Shown in pieces: positions 9,340 to 21,038 of a stretch of DNA of 64,000 bases. Source of the stretch: Leptospira noumeaensis (GTDB taxonomy: Bacteria > Spirochaetota > Leptospiria > Leptospirales > Leptospiraceae); assembly GCF_004770765.1 (NCBI RefSeq), contig NZ_RQFK01000011.1:186001-250000 (forward strand), read 5' to 3'. The position numbers and the translations under genes were made by a program. How positions within the stretch are numbered: the stretch's first letter is position 1; each line of letters opens with the position of its first letter. The notes beneath the pieces are model-generated. The model was not told the DNA's origin, made no database searches, and worked only from the letters and a program-made list of their open reading frames with translations.

Positions 9340-10572
9340 CTATATCAGATATTCAAATAAATTTTCATCTTGGTTCACCAAAGTAAAGTTAAGGAGAAGG
9401 GAATCCATTCTCTCGAGTAAACTTTCGAAATCATCTCTAGATTTTAATTCAATACCAATTAGGGCAGGCCCCGATTCTTTATTGTTTTTTTGAATGAATT
9501 CAAATCGAACGATATCATCATTTGGACCAAGAATCTCATTAACAAATTGTTTTAAAGCTCCGGGTCTTTGTGCAAAACGTACTATAAAATAATGTTTTAA
9601 TCCTTCAAATAGGAGCGACCTTTCTTTGATTTCTTGCATTCGATCAATATCGTTATTACCGCCACTAAGGACGCAGACTACTTTTTTCCCACGAATTTGA
9701 TCGGCATATTGATCCAATGAAGAAATACTCAATGCTCCTGCCGGTTCCGCAACAATGGCATCTTCATTGTATAAATTCAAAATGGTGGAACATACCTTCC
9801 CTTCTTTTACGAGCAACATATCAGAAAGAACTTCTTTACAGATCGGAAAAGTGAGATCCCCTATTTTTTTTACCGCAGCCCCATCTACAAATTTATCGAT
9901 TTTTTCGAGGGAAACGGGCCTTCCTTCTTTCAGTGCTTCTGTCATGGAAGGGGCACCGAAAGGTTCGACACCAATGATTTTTGTGTTGGGTGATTTTTCT
10001 TTAAAATAACTACCAACTCCAGCACAAAGCCCACCTCCACCAATGGGAACAAACACATAATCGATGTCAGACTCTTCGTCTAAAATTTCTTTAGCAACAG
10101 TACCTTGACCTTCCATAATTTTGATATGATCAAAAGGTGGGACAAAAACTTTGTTATGAGTTTTAGTATATTCTAAAGCAAAGGATTGGCATTCATCAAA
10201 AGTATCACCAACTAATATAATTTCGATCCAATTACCACCAAACATTTTTACTTGGTTGATTTTCTGTTTGGGTGTGATGGCTGGCATATAGATCACACCA
10301 TGAAGGTTCAAAAGTTTACAAGAATAAGCTACCCCTTGCGCATGATTTCCGGCACTCGCACAAACCACTCCCCTTTCCCGTTCTTCCAAGGTTAAACTTT
10401 GGATTAAGTTGTACGCACCCCGAATTTTATAAGAACGGACTAATTGTAGATCTTCTCGTTTGATGAAAATTTTCGCGCCAAAACTTTCAGATAATTTGGC
10501 ATGAAATTGAAGTGGAGTTTTCAAAACGATTGATTGGATCGCTTCGTAGGCAGAATCAATATCTAATTTCAT
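9340..10572 (-). CDS. ilvA: Threonine dehydratase (biosynthetic type, single ACT-like domain)
   Basis: IlvA is a PLP enzyme converting threonine to 2-oxobutanoate. The 410-residue protein has the PLP-lysine motif SYKIRGAYN with Lys49, the Ser/Gly-rich ASAGNHAQGVA, the phosphate-binding GGGGLCAGVGSYF near residue 180, and SGGNND near 310. The last 85 residues form one ACT-like regulatory domain (FIVRFAQRPGALKQFVNEIL), as in the medium-length IlvA form, so feedback control is likely. It is transcribed alone. Leptospira also makes 2-oxobutanoate through citramalate, so it may not be the sole isoleucine route; that is background knowledge, not visible here. Confidence 0.88.
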   Translation of the reverse strand: MKLDIDSAYEAIQSIVLKTPLQFHAKLSESFGAKIFIKREDLQLVRSYKIRGAYNLIQSLTLEERERGVVCASAGNHAQGVAYSCKLLNLHGVIYMPAITPKQKINQVKMFGGNWIEIILVGDTFDECQSFALEYTKTHNKVFVPPFDHIKIMEGQGTVAKEILDEESDIDYVFVPIGGGGLCAGVGSYFKEKSPNTKIIGVEPFGAPSMTEALKEGRPVSLEKIDKFVDGAAVKKIGDLTFPICKEVLSDMLLVKEGKVCSTILNLYNEDAIVAEPAGALSISSLDQYADQIRGKKVVCVLSGGNNDIDRMQEIKERSLLFEGLKHYFIVRFAQRPGALKQFVNEILGPNDDIVRFEFIQKNNKESGPALIGIELKSRDDFESLLERMDSLLLNFTLVNQDENLFEYLI

Positions 10573-10708
10573 AGAGTTTACTCACTATTTCAAATAAATA
10601 GAATGTTCCGTTTTTGGAGAATGAATTTATCTTTTGAAGTAAAAAAAGGAAAGTGATCAATGAAAAAGGGAGGTTTGAGTTTGGAGGGAATATCAAAAAA
10701 AGAAAATC

Positions 10709-10758
10709 GAGAAACCAAAGCCAGGGCCCCAACCACCCTGCCCGGCCTTTAGTTTCTC
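10709..10758 (-). terminator. flaB intrinsic terminator
   Basis: GAGAAAC (10709-10715) pairs with GTTTCTC (10752-10758), and further G/C-rich pairing (AAAGCC with GGCCTTT) extends the stem inward with small bulges. On the minus strand it is followed by a T-rich tract (complement of 10688-10707). It lies 9 bp beyond the flaB stop. Confidence 0.75.
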
Positions 10759-10766
10759 TTATCCTA

Positions 10767-11711
<945 letters not shown>

Positions 11712-11821
11712 TCATCAAGATAAGGATCGGTCATTCAGGTACGGAGGATAATAGGGAAAAAGAAATAAAATTTGAATAAAAATAGAACTTCCCCTTTTCT
11801 AAAATATGTCCTCCGAATTCT

Positions 11822-12805
11822 ATGGAACTGGATTTCAGAAAAAGGCAGGCTTTTTACGTGTTAGAGACCATATATTTAGCGAACCCCCGAGGATTTTGTG
11901 CTGGAGTGAAGTATGCTATTTCTTATGTAGAAACAGCATTCCAAGAAAACCCTGAAAACCCTCTTTATGTTCGAAAAGAAATCGTCCATAACCAGAGAGT
12001 TGTGGAAGAAATGAAAAAAAAGGGAATTCGCTTTATTAGTGAACTGAGCGAAGTTCCAGACGGTGCCACAGTGGTTTTTTCTGCCCATGGTGTTTCCCCG
12101 GAAGTTGTGAAAGAAGCCACGGAACGTAAGATGAAAATTGGGGATGCCACCTGCCCCCTTGTCACCCGGGTGCACAAAAAAGCTCGGAATATCAAAGACA
12201 CCCACCAAATCATCTACATAGGTCACAGAGGACATGACGAAGCCATTGGAACCATGGGAGAAGCTCAAATGTTTTTAGTAGAGTCCCCAGAAGATGTAGA
12301 AAATTTAAAAAATAAAATTTCCAATGATAAACCCCTCACTTATCTGATGCAAACCACTCTTTCTGTGGAAGACACAAAAAATGTAGTAAAAAAAATTGAA
12401 GAAGTATTTCCCTATGTCGAACATCCTCAAAAGGATGATATCTGTTATGCGACAACGGAAAGACAAGAGGCAGTTAGATCCATGTTGGATTCTGTGGATG
12501 CAATGCTCGTTATTGGTGCAGAAAATTCTTCTAACTCGGTCAGACTTTGCCAACTCGCTAAAAAAACAAGACCTGATAGTTTTCAAATTTCTCGTAAAGA
12601 AGACGTAAATCCCGACCATATCAAAAATTCTAAAATTAAAACTTTAGGAATCACAGCAGGTGCTTCCAGTCCACAAGTCCTTGTGGATGAAATTGTGGGA
12701 GAAATATTAAAACATTTTCCAGATGCAAAAGTATCTTTATTTCCCGAAAGCAGAGAAGATACAATGAGTTTCAAACTACCAAAGGAACTACTCAAACAAT
12801 ATTAA
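11822..12805 (+). CDS. ispH: 4-hydroxy-3-methylbut-2-enyl diphosphate reductase IspH (LytB)
   Basis: IspH is the iron-sulfur enzyme of the last step of the MEP isoprenoid pathway. The 327-residue protein has the three conserved cysteines in NPRGFCAGV, GDATCPLV and DDICYATTERQ, the VFSAHGVSP motif, and the SSNSVRL substrate-binding stretch. The start is uncertain. The ATG at 11822 lacks a clear ribosome-binding site, while GTG at 11858 (VLETIYLANPRG) would match the usual family start and has GGCAGG upstream. The histidine kinase gene begins 2 bp after its stop, so it may share a transcript with the signalling run. Confidence 0.93.
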   Translation: MELDFRKRQAFYVLETIYLANPRGFCAGVKYAISYVETAFQENPENPLYVRKEIVHNQRVVEEMKKKGIRFISELSEVPDGATVVFSAHGVSPEVVKEATERKMKIGDATCPLVTRVHKKARNIKDTHQIIYIGHRGHDEAIGTMGEAQMFLVESPEDVENLKNKISNDKPLTYLMQTTLSVEDTKNVVKKIEEVFPYVEHPQKDDICYATTERQEAVRSMLDSVDAMLVIGAENSSNSVRLCQLAKKTRPDSFQISRKEDVNPDHIKNSKIKTLGITAGASSPQVLVDEIVGEILKHFPDAKVSLFPESREDTMSFKLPKELLKQY

Positions 12806-12806
12806 A

Positions 12807-14429
12807 ATGCCTTTAGATGCTTGGTCACTACTAAAAGCCTCCCTAGAAGGAGATGATTCAGGCACAAGCATTCTATCCATTGATAAAACGACAAAAAAAT
12901 TTGAGTTTATTTTGCGAAATAAACTCTTTGATACCTTAGAATTTGGATTCGATTTAAATAGTTTTCTCACAAAAAAAATAGAAAATTCTGATTTTTCTAG
13001 AGAACTAATCTACAAAACAGATGGAACCATCATAGAATCCCACTTTGGAAAATTCACTGTTCCTGAAGAAAGTAAAAACAAAGAATACACAAAGTTTTGT
13101 ATCAAAGATATTACCGCCAAACAAAGACAAGAAGAAGATATTGCCTGGCGATTACGATTTGAAATTGGAGTTGCCTCTTCCATTCAAATTCTGATCCAAC
13201 AACCTTCTATTAGAGAAGGATTACCTCACGCCCTCTATCAACTCCTATACTTTACGGAAATGGATTCTATTTTTTATCTTAAATATGAACCGGTGGAATC
13301 ACAAACTAGATTCCAAATTTGGGTGAATGAAAGAAAATCTACGAAATACCCACTGCTACCCCAGGAATGTCAAAATTCAGATTGGTATGAACTCGGACTC
13401 ACTCGTTGGGTTCATAAACTAAAAAAAGAAAAAACCATTCACTTAACAAAAGAAAGAGCTCTAACTCGAGAAAAATGGTTCTTTGACCAAACACAAGCCG
13501 AAACCCTCCTTCTCATTCCCGTTCTTTTTGAAAATCAATTCCTAGGTGTTATGGGTTTTTTAAAATACAAACCAAACTCTCCGATCAAACAAGAAAACCT
13601 TTTGATTTACCAAACTGTCAGTCGGTGGATGGGCCTTTTTGTCCAAAGAGATTTGGACCTCATGGAAATCAATCGTTACAAATCCACCTTAGAGTCGTTA
13701 GTTTTGGAGCGAACACTAGATCTCACAAAAACCAAAGACGAACTGGAGAGAGCCTATCGTGCCAAAACTGAATTTTTAGCACATATGAGTCACGAACTCA
13801 GAACCCCATTAAACTCAATTATTGGATTTTCCAAACTCATCCAAATCCCAGATTCAGACAGTACCGGAAAAGAATACCTAAACTACATTTACACGGGTGG
13901 GACAAGACTCTTAAATATGATCAATGAGATTTTGGGTCTGATGAAAATTGAGTCGGGCCAAATCAAAATCCAATTAACAACGTTTAAACCAGAAGATCTA
14001 TGTCGCCAAACTTTAGAATTAATCCAACCACAAGCTAACGCGAAAGGGATGGACATTCGTTTCAAACCCCCTTTGCAGTCGAAAAATCTAACCTCAGATT
14101 CCGGAAAAATCCAACAAATCCTCCTAAACCTTCTTTCCAATGCGATTAAATACTCAAATCAAGCGTACATTGAATTTGATTGCCATTGGGAACTGGACAA
14201 CTTGGTCATTTCTGTTCGTGATTTTGGGCCCGGGATCTCCGAAGAGGATCAAAACCGCGTTTTCCATACCTTCACCCGGTTAAACGACGATGGCAATATA
14301 GAAGGAACAGGGTTAGGATTGTCCATTTCTCAGGGTCTTGCGGTAAGACTCGGAGGGTATATCGAACTTACCTCCCAACTCGGCCAAGGATCGAATTTTA
14401 AACTCAAGTTACCTGAATTAATAAAATAA
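12807..14429 (+). CDS. GAF-domain sensor histidine kinase
   Basis: The 540-residue cytoplasmic histidine kinase has no membrane segment. An N-terminal region of unclear fold (PAS-like) is followed by a probable GAF domain around residues 120-295, a coiled coil, then the HisKA H-box FLAHMSHELRTPLNS with His near residue 329. The HATPase domain shows the N-box LLNLLSNAIKYS, the G1 box VRDFGPGIS and the G2 box GTGLGLSISQGLA. It begins 2 bp after ispH and sits upstream of the receiver-ATPase hybrid and the che genes, which suggests it feeds this pathway. The ligand sensed by the GAF region is unknown. Confidence 0.85.
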   Translation: MPLDAWSLLKASLEGDDSGTSILSIDKTTKKFEFILRNKLFDTLEFGFDLNSFLTKKIENSDFSRELIYKTDGTIIESHFGKFTVPEESKNKEYTKFCIKDITAKQRQEEDIAWRLRFEIGVASSIQILIQQPSIREGLPHALYQLLYFTEMDSIFYLKYEPVESQTRFQIWVNERKSTKYPLLPQECQNSDWYELGLTRWVHKLKKEKTIHLTKERALTREKWFFDQTQAETLLLIPVLFENQFLGVMGFLKYKPNSPIKQENLLIYQTVSRWMGLFVQRDLDLMEINRYKSTLESLVLERTLDLTKTKDELERAYRAKTEFLAHMSHELRTPLNSIIGFSKLIQIPDSDSTGKEYLNYIYTGGTRLLNMINEILGLMKIESGQIKIQLTTFKPEDLCRQTLELIQPQANAKGMDIRFKPPLQSKNLTSDSGKIQQILLNLLSNAIKYSNQAYIEFDCHWELDNLVISVRDFGPGISEEDQNRVFHTFTRLNDDGNIEGTGLGLSISQGLAVRLGGYIELTSQLGQGSNFKLKLPELIK

Positions 14430-14477
14430 AGGAATTGAACCCTGTAGGATTCTCCCTTATGATTTCCGATAATCTAT

Positions 14478-15785
14478 ATGGTGGAATCGAACTTAAATCC
14501 AAACAGTGCCACGTCTACACGGACGAAGGAGTCCCAAAGACGACCGAAGGAACCAATCCTCATTATCGAGGATAAAAAAGAAAATCAAGTCCTTCTTGAG
14601 GCGATTTGCAAACGGATTGGAATGGAAACCGAAATTGCAGAGGATGGAAAAGTGGCCCTCGAAATGGCATCCCAAAAGCCGTATAGCCTATATTTGGTGG
14701 ATTTAATGATGCCTGTGATGGATGGGAAGTCTTTCATCCTAGAAAGAAAAAAATTAGAACCTTCCGCAGTTTTTATTGTTCAAACAGCAATTGACCAAAT
14801 TGATGAAATCATCGAAATCATGAAACTCGGTGTTTATGATTACCTTTTAAAGCCACTTCATGTAGAAATTGTTTCTGATCGTTTGGAAAAAGCATTAGAA
14901 TACGTCTACTTAAAGCGAATGGAATCTGTTCTCATTGATGAGGAATCGAAAGAGTTAAAAAGCCAACTGGAGTGGCTTAACTACAAAGAATCCCATAGAA
15001 AAACAAACGAAGTCAATTCAGAACTCTACTCAATCCTCAATCTAAAAACTACTTTAATGCAAGGATCTGGCCTTGGAGCCATGTCGACCATCATCGATTC
15101 GATCCAACAAATCAAAGTAGACCAAGGTAAAGATTATCTCATTAACAAAGAGTTTTGGGATTTGTTATTCGAAAACCATGAACATAATATGGCAATGATG
15201 TCTGGACTTGACCTAGCGGTTGATATCATCCAAAACAACGCTAAATTAGTTAGAAGAAAAAGTGAAGAGTTACTCCGAATTTTACCATCTCTTGTTGAGT
15301 CCTTTAGAGCAGAAATAGAAGAACGAGAAATTAAAGTAAATTTGCCCGTGATCAAACAATCTGTATATTTAGATTTCGATATAGAATCGATGAAACTTGC
15401 CATCCATGAAATCATCACCAATGGATTAAAATACTCCAAAAAAAAATCACATTTTGATGTATTTGTTACCTTTGTGGATGGATACTTTTGTTTGTCAGCC
15501 AAAAACAATATTATTGAAGACGAATATGCAAAACAACTAGCTCATTCGGAAAAAAGACTAATTGAACCTTTTTATCGCATCCACCCACCTGTCGAAAGTT
15601 TTTACTCGAAAGAAAAATTCAGTTTAGGCCTTGGTTTGACGATGGTTGATTTTATCCTTCACCGACACAATGGAATGTTTTTCATTCGTAATGCCATTGA
15701 CCATACAACAGAAGTCAAAGCTGACTGTATCATTGCCGAAATATTTTTACCAATTCAAAACGAAAAGGAAACAAAACATGAATAG
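14478..15785 (+). CDS. Response regulator with C-terminal histidine-kinase-type ATPase domain
   Basis: The 435-residue hybrid opens with a basic tail and a receiver domain (residues 25-145). Acidic residues are in IIEDK, the phosphoacceptor Asp is near residue 75 in LVDLMMPVMDG, and the Lys is in LLKPLH. A helical middle (residues 150-290) follows. The C terminus is an HATPase-like domain with N-box IHEIITNGLKYSKK and G2-box FSLGLGLTMVDFIL. The G1 box reads SAKNNI and is degenerate, and no clear H-box is visible, so autokinase activity is doubtful. It overlaps the cheY-like gene by 8 bp. It resembles receiver-output kinases that relay from the upstream kinase; the exact role is inferred. Confidence 0.75.
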   Translation: MVESNLNPNSATSTRTKESQRRPKEPILIIEDKKENQVLLEAICKRIGMETEIAEDGKVALEMASQKPYSLYLVDLMMPVMDGKSFILERKKLEPSAVFIVQTAIDQIDEIIEIMKLGVYDYLLKPLHVEIVSDRLEKALEYVYLKRMESVLIDEESKELKSQLEWLNYKESHRKTNEVNSELYSILNLKTTLMQGSGLGAMSTIIDSIQQIKVDQGKDYLINKEFWDLLFENHEHNMAMMSGLDLAVDIIQNNAKLVRRKSEELLRILPSLVESFRAEIEEREIKVNLPVIKQSVYLDFDIESMKLAIHEIITNGLKYSKKKSHFDVFVTFVDGYFCLSAKNNIIEDEYAKQLAHSEKRLIEPFYRIHPPVESFYSKEKFSLGLGLTMVDFILHRHNGMFFIRNAIDHTTEVKADCIIAEIFLPIQNEKETKHE

Positions 15786-16143
15786 AAAAATTCTGATTAT
15801 CGATGACTCTGCGGTATTTCGCAAAATCATCTCCGTCCATTTAAAAAATGCAGACTTTGATTTGATTGAGGCCGGTGATGGTATCGAAGGTTTGAAACAA
15901 CTAGAAAGTAACGAAGTTGATTTGATTGTGTCGGACATGAATATGCCGAATATGGATGGAATTAGTTTTGTAAAAAAGGTCAAAGAAAATCCGAAATACA
16001 AATTTACACCGATCATTATGTTAACCACCGAATCCCAACCAGAAAAAAAACAACAAGGAATGGATGCCGGTGCAAAAGCATGGTTAACCAAACCATTTTC
16101 ACCAGAAGAGTTATTGGATACTATTTCTAAATTATTACCATAA
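15778..16143 (+). CDS. cheY: CheY-like single-domain response regulator
   Basis: The 121-residue protein is a stand-alone receiver domain. It shows the acidic pair IIDDSAVFRK, the phosphoacceptor Asp53 in VSDMNMPNMDG, the Thr in MLTTES and the Lys in LTKPFSPEEL. The length and lack of an output domain fit CheY, which would bind the flagellar switch when phosphorylated by CheA. It starts at ATG 15778, overlapping the upstream gene, and is followed closely by the STAS and cheA genes. Leptospira has several CheY homologues, so motor binding by this one is likely but not certain. Confidence 0.88.
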   Translation: MNRKILIIDDSAVFRKIISVHLKNADFDLIEAGDGIEGLKQLESNEVDLIVSDMNMPNMDGISFVKKVKENPKYKFTPIIMLTTESQPEKKQQGMDAGAKAWLTKPFSPEELLDTISKLLP

Positions 16144-16145
16144 CC

Positions 16146-16517
16146 ATGGAACCAGTCCAAACACTTAGAGAATCAAATTCTGGTTTTGAAATTATTTGGC
16201 AAGGGTATCTCACTGTACCTTTTGTCAAAGAATGGAAAAATTTATCTGACGTTTGGACAAATACAAAAGGAAAAATCATCCATCTGGACTTACAAGGAAT
16301 TGAACGAATTGATACCGCAGGAATCCAACTTTTAGTTTATTTAAAAGAATTCAGCCAGTCAAATCACTACTCCTTCCATTTAAAAAACCACTCTCTTGCA
16401 GTGCTAAAAGTTTTGGATTTGCTTGGCCTTGTGAGTTTTTTTGGAGATCGTGTTAAGGTAAAAAAAGAGCATTCAAACGAAGTTGAATTTAAATATGGCA
16501 CGAGGAAATTTAGTTAA
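16146..16517 (+). CDS. STAS-domain protein of the chemotaxis operon
   Basis: The 123-residue protein is a STAS domain of the anti-sigma-factor-antagonist type. The signature lies in LDLQGIERIDTAGIQLLVYL, where the usual phosphorylated Ser is replaced by Thr57. A hydrophobic C-terminal helix (LAVLKVLDLLGLVSFFG) completes the fold. It is squeezed between cheY (2-bp gap) and cheA (1-bp overlap), so it is translationally coupled to chemotaxis. STAS proteins in che operons are known in other bacteria; the partner here could be the upstream kinase ATPase domain or CheA. That partner is inferred. Confidence 0.75.
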   Translation: MEPVQTLRESNSGFEIIWQGYLTVPFVKEWKNLSDVWTNTKGKIIHLDLQGIERIDTAGIQLLVYLKEFSQSNHYSFHLKNHSLAVLKVLDLLGLVSFFGDRVKVKKEHSNEVEFKYGTRKFS

Positions 16518-18676
16518 TGGATTTAACAGAGGTTATAGACGCCTATTTAGTTGAATCTGATGAATTCCTTCGGGATATGGAGGCAATTTTACTTCGTACA
16601 GAAGTTTCTACTCCTTCAGATGATGACTTAAACGCAATCTTTCGTGCTGTTCATACCATCAAGGGGACAGCGGGAATGTTTGGATTTGAATCCACTGTAA
16701 AATTCACCCATGTAGTGGAAAATTTATTAGATGGACTACGTTCTCACAACATTCCTTTCCAACAAGAATTAACAGAAATTTTATTACATGCAAAAGACCA
16801 TTTATCTTATTTAGTTTTTGAAGAAACAAAAGGTAAAATTACAGAAGAGAAAATTAGTTTCGGTAATTCTATTTTAGAAAAAATGAAACCCTTTCTAAAA
16901 GAATCAAATGGAGAAGTCCCGACAAAAACTCAGGAAATTACTCCTTCTACTGAATCTAAACCAACGAAATCAAATTCTAGTTTTGGAATTCCAGGTTACC
17001 TGATTTCCTTTCGACCCAATCGGAATGTATTTTCACAAGGACTAGATCCAATTTCCTTTATTGGGTATTTAAAAAAAATAGGAACGATTCGTTCTTTAAA
17101 AACTGTATCGGAAATTACAAACAACCTAAACGAGTTTGATCCAGAAAATTGTTATTTAGGTTTTGAAATCCACTTTGATTCAAATTACGATTTAGAAACT
17201 GTAAGAAAAGTATTTAACTTTATTGAAAGTGATTCCTTTTTACATATCCTTCCTCCGGGTGCCGGAATCGAAGATTTGTGTAACCTTTCAGGGCAACTTC
17301 CGGAAGAGGAAATTTTACTTGGTAATCTTTGGAAAGAAATTGGAATACTAACTGATATTAGTTTAATTACGTATTTAGAAGAATTGAAAACTCTAAAAAC
17401 AGGAATCGTTTCTACTGCCAATCTTTCAAACGTTACCTCTCCACCCGGATCGACACTTGAACCAACACAAGGAAATACGGCAAACCAATCCGCAAAAGAT
17501 ACAAGTAAATCGTCCACCATCAAAGTTGATTCCAAAAGAATCGACAATTTGATCAATCGTGTTGGGGAACTTGTAGTTTCCTGTGCCAATATGAACCAAC
17601 TCATTGGAAATATGGATGATTCAAACTTACAAGAATCATCAATCCTTGTGATGAGACTCTTAAATGAAGTAAGAGAAATTTCCCTCAAACTCCGGATGGT
17701 TCCTATTGGAGATAGTTTTCAAAAATATACAAGAACCGTCAGAGATCTTGGAAAAGAACTAGGCAAAGACATTCGGCTCATCACAGAAGGGAACGAAACA
17801 GAACTGGATCGTAATATTGTCGATAAGTTAGGCGATCCACTGACTCATTTAGTCAGAAATGCATGTGATCATGGTTTAGAAACCCCCGAAGAACGAGAAA
17901 AAAAAGGGAAAACAAAACAAGGTACAATCAAACTAAATGCCTATCACGAAGCAGGAAGTGTTGTTATCGAAATCACAGACGATGGAAATGGTATCCAAAA
18001 AGAAAAGGTATGGCAAAAGGCTATTGATAAAGGGTTAGTTTCGGGACCAATGCCTGATTCGGAAGAAGAAGTATTTCAACTTCTATTTCATCCTGGACTT
18101 TCCACAGCTTCGCAAATTACCAATGTTTCTGGTCGTGGTGTAGGCCTTGATGTTGTTTTACAAAACATTGAATCCTTACGAGGAAACATCACTGTAAAAT
18201 CTACACCTGGTAAAGGCAGTGCATTTATCTTGCGGTTACCTTTAACACTCGCCATCATCGATGGATTTTTAGTAGAAGTTGGCAACAATCAATTCATCAT
18301 ACCGATGGATATGGTTCTAGAATGTTTGCACTTTACAGAAGAAAACAGAGCAGAAACAAACCAATTTTTTCCACTTCGAGGCAGTTTGATTCCTTACCTC
18401 CGTTTAAGGGATTATTATCCATCCGAATCAAATGACAAGAATTTACGCGAAAATATCGTAATTGTTCGGAACGGTGAAAAAAAAGCAGGGATTGTGGTCG
18501 AAAGACTTCTCGGCGAATACCAAACAGTCATCAAACCAATGGGTTCTGTTTTTCGACATGTAAAAGGTGTTAGTGGATCTAGTATTTTAGGAAGTGGGAA
18601 TGTGGCTCTGATCATAGACATCCCTTCTCTTTTTGAAAGAACGATCGCTTTAGAAAATGAAAGATTAAATCAATAA
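16517..18676 (+). CDS. cheA: Chemotaxis histidine kinase CheA
   Basis: The 719-residue CheA has the expected order of domains. The HPt/P1 domain carries His46 in [17 protein letters not shown]2-like region lies around residues 160-270. The P3 dimerisation helix contains [15 protein letters not shown]. The P4 ATPase shows [26 protein letters not shown] and GRGVGLDVV. The P5 CheW-like regulatory domain runs from about residue 580 to the end. CheA autophosphorylates under receptor control and passes phosphate to CheY and CheB. The start overlaps the STAS gene by 1 bp. Neighbours are an MCP, cheW, cheD and cheB. Confidence 0.97.
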   Translation: MDLTEVIDAYLVESDEFLRDMEAILLRTEVSTPSDDDLNAIFRAVHTIKGTAGMFGFESTVKFTHVVENLLDGLRSHNIPFQQELTEILLHAKDHLSYLVFEETKGKITEEKISFGNSILEKMKPFLKESNGEVPTKTQEITPSTESKPTKSNSSFGIPGYLISFRPNRNVFSQGLDPISFIGYLKKIGTIRSLKTVSEITNNLNEFDPENCYLGFEIHFDSNYDLETVRKVFNFIESDSFLHILPPGAGIEDLCNLSGQLPEEEILLGNLWKEIGILTDISLITYLEELKTLKTGIVSTANLSNVTSPPGSTLEPTQGNTANQSAKDTSKSSTIKVDSKRIDNLINRVGELVVSCANMNQLIGNMDDSNLQESSILVMRLLNEVREISLKLRMVPIGDSFQKYTRTVRDLGKELGKDIRLITEGNETELDRNIVDKLGDPLTHLVRNACDHGLETPEEREKKGKTKQGTIKLNAYHEAGSVVIEITDDGNGIQKEKVWQKAIDKGLVSGPMPDSEEEVFQLLFHPGLSTASQITNVSGRGVGLDVVLQNIESLRGNITVKSTPGKGSAFILRLPLTLAIIDGFLVEVGNNQFIIPMDMVLECLHFTEENRAETNQFFPLRGSLIPYLRLRDYYPSESNDKNLRENIVIVRNGEKKAGIVVERLLGEYQTVIKPMGSVFRHVKGVSGSSILGSGNVALIIDIPSLFERTIALENERLNQ

Positions 18677-18686
18677 TGAGGATGAT

Positions 18687-21023
18687 ATGAAAAATAATAA
18701 GATAAACACGAAACTAATCGTTTTTTTCCTTACGGGATTACTATTTTCGATTTGGACATCAGTGTATTCCTGGAGAACATTCTCAAGTTCTTTCCCTACA
18801 GAAGAAACAACCAATGCTCATTTAAAAAAAATGGGAAAACTGGAATCTGCTTGGAACTTGAGTCAATCGATCCAATCAGATCTTGTGGCCCTCCTCGGAT
18901 CCCCTGACATTGACAAAACCTTGGTAGCAAAGGTAAAATATGATTTGGAAAAATTATCCTCTTCACTGGAACCAATGGCATCGGCACCAAATTCCAATGA
19001 AGAATCCGCCGTTTATAAAAATTTCCAATCAGAAAAAGAAGAATATATTTCTGCTGCAAAGATTTACATCGCAGATCCAGAAGACCAAACAAAAAAAGAA
19101 CTTCTAAAATCTTCCTTACCTTCTTTATGGAAAGTTTATTCCAGTTCTATTTTTAAACTGAATGCACAACTTACCAAGGATGGTATTTTAGATATTGCAG
19201 AAAGATCCACCTCTGAAAAAGGAAACCTCATCCCCATTTATCTTTCTAGCGGATTCTTTCTTATCATCATAGCTTACCTACTTTTTACTTTGTTAAAACA
19301 AATTGAAAAACCAATGAAAGATGCAATCCAAATCAAAACCGCTCTGGACTGTGTTTCAACCAATGTTATGATAGCTGATTTGGATTTAAATGTGGTATAT
19401 ATGAATAAATCCATTCATTCTATGTTTGCAAAATCAGAAAACGAAATCAAAAGACAACTCCGCAATTTTTCACTCAAAGATTTAATGGGTAGCAATATTG
19501 ATGGATATCATAAAGATCCAAGCCACCAAAGAAAACTTTTAGCTACGTTTACTGCCGAATACAAAAGCAGTATCACCATTGGTAGCCGTGAGTTTAATTT
19601 AATTGCAAATCCAATCATCACAACTACCGGGGAAAGATTAGGAAGTGTTGTGGAATGGGCGGATGTAACGGAAGCCAACGCAAACGCGAAAGCAATTGAT
19701 AGGTCGCAAGCTACAATTGAATTTTCAATGGATGGAACCATTACCACCGCAAACGAAAACTTTTTAAAAGCAATTGGTTATAGTTTGAGTGAAGTCAAAG
19801 GCCAACACCACAGAATGTTTGTAGATCCACAAGAAGCAAATTCAGAAGCGTATCGGCAATTTTGGGCGGCTCTTGGCCGAGGAGAATTCAAAGCGGCAGA
19901 ATACAAACGAATTGGTAAAAATGGAAAAGAAGTTTGGTTACAAGCGACTTATACACCTATCAATGATGCCAATGGAAAACCATTTAAAGTCATTAAATAT
20001 GCGACAGACATTACCGAACAAAAGAAAATCAACCTGGAAACGGCAAGAATTGTGGATGACCTAGTCATTGGACTGGCCGCTTTAGAAAATGGAGATCTCA
20101 CCCAACTCATTACCAATGAATATGATGGTGGATTTGCAAAACTAAGAGATTCTTTTAACAATACTTCCAAAAAGTTAGTAGAGATCATAAACGACGTCAG
20201 AACTAATACGGATGCATTAGTCAATGCCGCAGATGAAGTAGCATCAACTGCTAGTACACTTTCTCAAGGCGCCAGTGAACAAGCAGCCTCAGTGGAAGAA
20301 ACATCTGCTTCTTTAGAAGAAATGGGAGCCTCTATTGATCAAAATGCAGAAAATGCAAAACAAACTGATACCATTGCAACTAAATCTGCTAAAGATGCAA
20401 AACAAGGTGGTGAAGCGGTAAAAAATACAGTATCAGCGATGAAAGAAATTGCGGATAAAATATCTATCATTGAAGACATTGCTTATCAAACCAACTTACT
20501 TGCATTAAATGCTGCTATCGAAGCAGCAAGAGCAGGAGAACACGGAAAAGGTTTTGCGGTAGTTGCCTCTGAAGTAAGAAAATTGGCAGAACGGTCTCAA
20601 AAATCAGCAAATGAAATTGGAAGTTTGGCTGGTAGTTCCGTTCAAATTGCTGAATCGGCTGGTAAACTCATCGAAGAGATTGTACCTGCGATCAATAGAA
20701 CAGCGGATCTTGTCCAAGAAATCACAGCAGCAAGCCAAGAACAATCCTCCGGTGTGAACGAAGTCAACAAAGCAATGGGACAACTTGACCAAGTCTCCCA
20801 ACAATCAGCAAGCGCCTCAGAAGAGTTAGCTGCCATTGCAGAAGAATTACAAGCCCAAGCAGAAAAACTCCTCTCTTCTATTAGTTTTTTCAAATTAGGG
20901 AAACAAGGGAATTTTCCAGCAGCTTATGATTCTAAAATAACAAAATCATCGGGAAAACAAAGTACTTCGAATCCAAGAAAGATGGATTCCGCAGACGAAA
21001 CAAATAAGTTCCAAAAGTATTAA
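18687..21023 (+). CDS. Methyl-accepting chemotaxis protein with two PAS domains
   Basis: The 778-residue receptor has a first membrane segment near residues 8-28, a periplasmic part of about 160 residues, and a second segment near 190-208 ([19 protein letters not shown]). In the cytoplasm two PAS-type domains follow: one around 215-330, and one around 340-450 containing [17 protein letters not shown] and ending [10 protein letters not shown] short HAMP-like linker leads to the signalling domain with the hairpin tip [23 protein letters not shown]. The C terminus (TNKFQKY) lacks a CheR-tethering NWETF-like pentapeptide. It lies inside the che operon between cheA and cheW. Confidence 0.9.
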   Translation: MKNNKINTKLIVFFLTGLLFSIWTSVYSWRTFSSSFPTEETTNAHLKKMGKLESAWNLSQSIQSDLVALLGSPDIDKTLVAKVKYDLEKLSSSLEPMASAPNSNEESAVYKNFQSEKEEYISAAKIYIADPEDQTKKELLKSSLPSLWKVYSSSIFKLNAQLTKDGILDIAERSTSEKGNLIPIYLSSGFFLIIIAYLLFTLLKQIEKPMKDAIQIKTALDCVSTNVMIADLDLNVVYMNKSIHSMFAKSENEIKRQLRNFSLKDLMGSNIDGYHKDPSHQRKLLATFTAEYKSSITIGSREFNLIANPIITTTGERLGSVVEWADVTEANANAKAIDRSQATIEFSMDGTITTANENFLKAIGYSLSEVKGQHHRMFVDPQEANSEAYRQFWAALGRGEFKAAEYKRIGKNGKEVWLQATYTPINDANGKPFKVIKYATDITEQKKINLETARIVDDLVIGLAALENGDLTQLITNEYDGGFAKLRDSFNNTSKKLVEIINDVRTNTDALVNAADEVASTASTLSQGASEQAASVEETSASLEEMGASIDQNAENAKQTDTIATKSAKDAKQGGEAVKNTVSAMKEIADKISIIEDIAYQTNLLALNAAIEAARAGEHGKGFAVVASEVRKLAERSQKSANEIGSLAGSSVQIAESAGKLIEEIVPAINRTADLVQEITAASQEQSSGVNEVNKAMGQLDQVSQQSASASEELAAIAEELQAQAEKLLSSISFFKLGKQGNFPAAYDSKITKSSGKQSTSNPRKMDSADETNKFQKY

Positions 21024-21038
21024 GGGAGGATATCCATT

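Noticed and set aside
15134..15508. Minus-strand frame inside the receiver-ATPase hybrid gene.
   Set aside because: It is antisense to a gene with clear domain motifs and has no ribosome-binding site.
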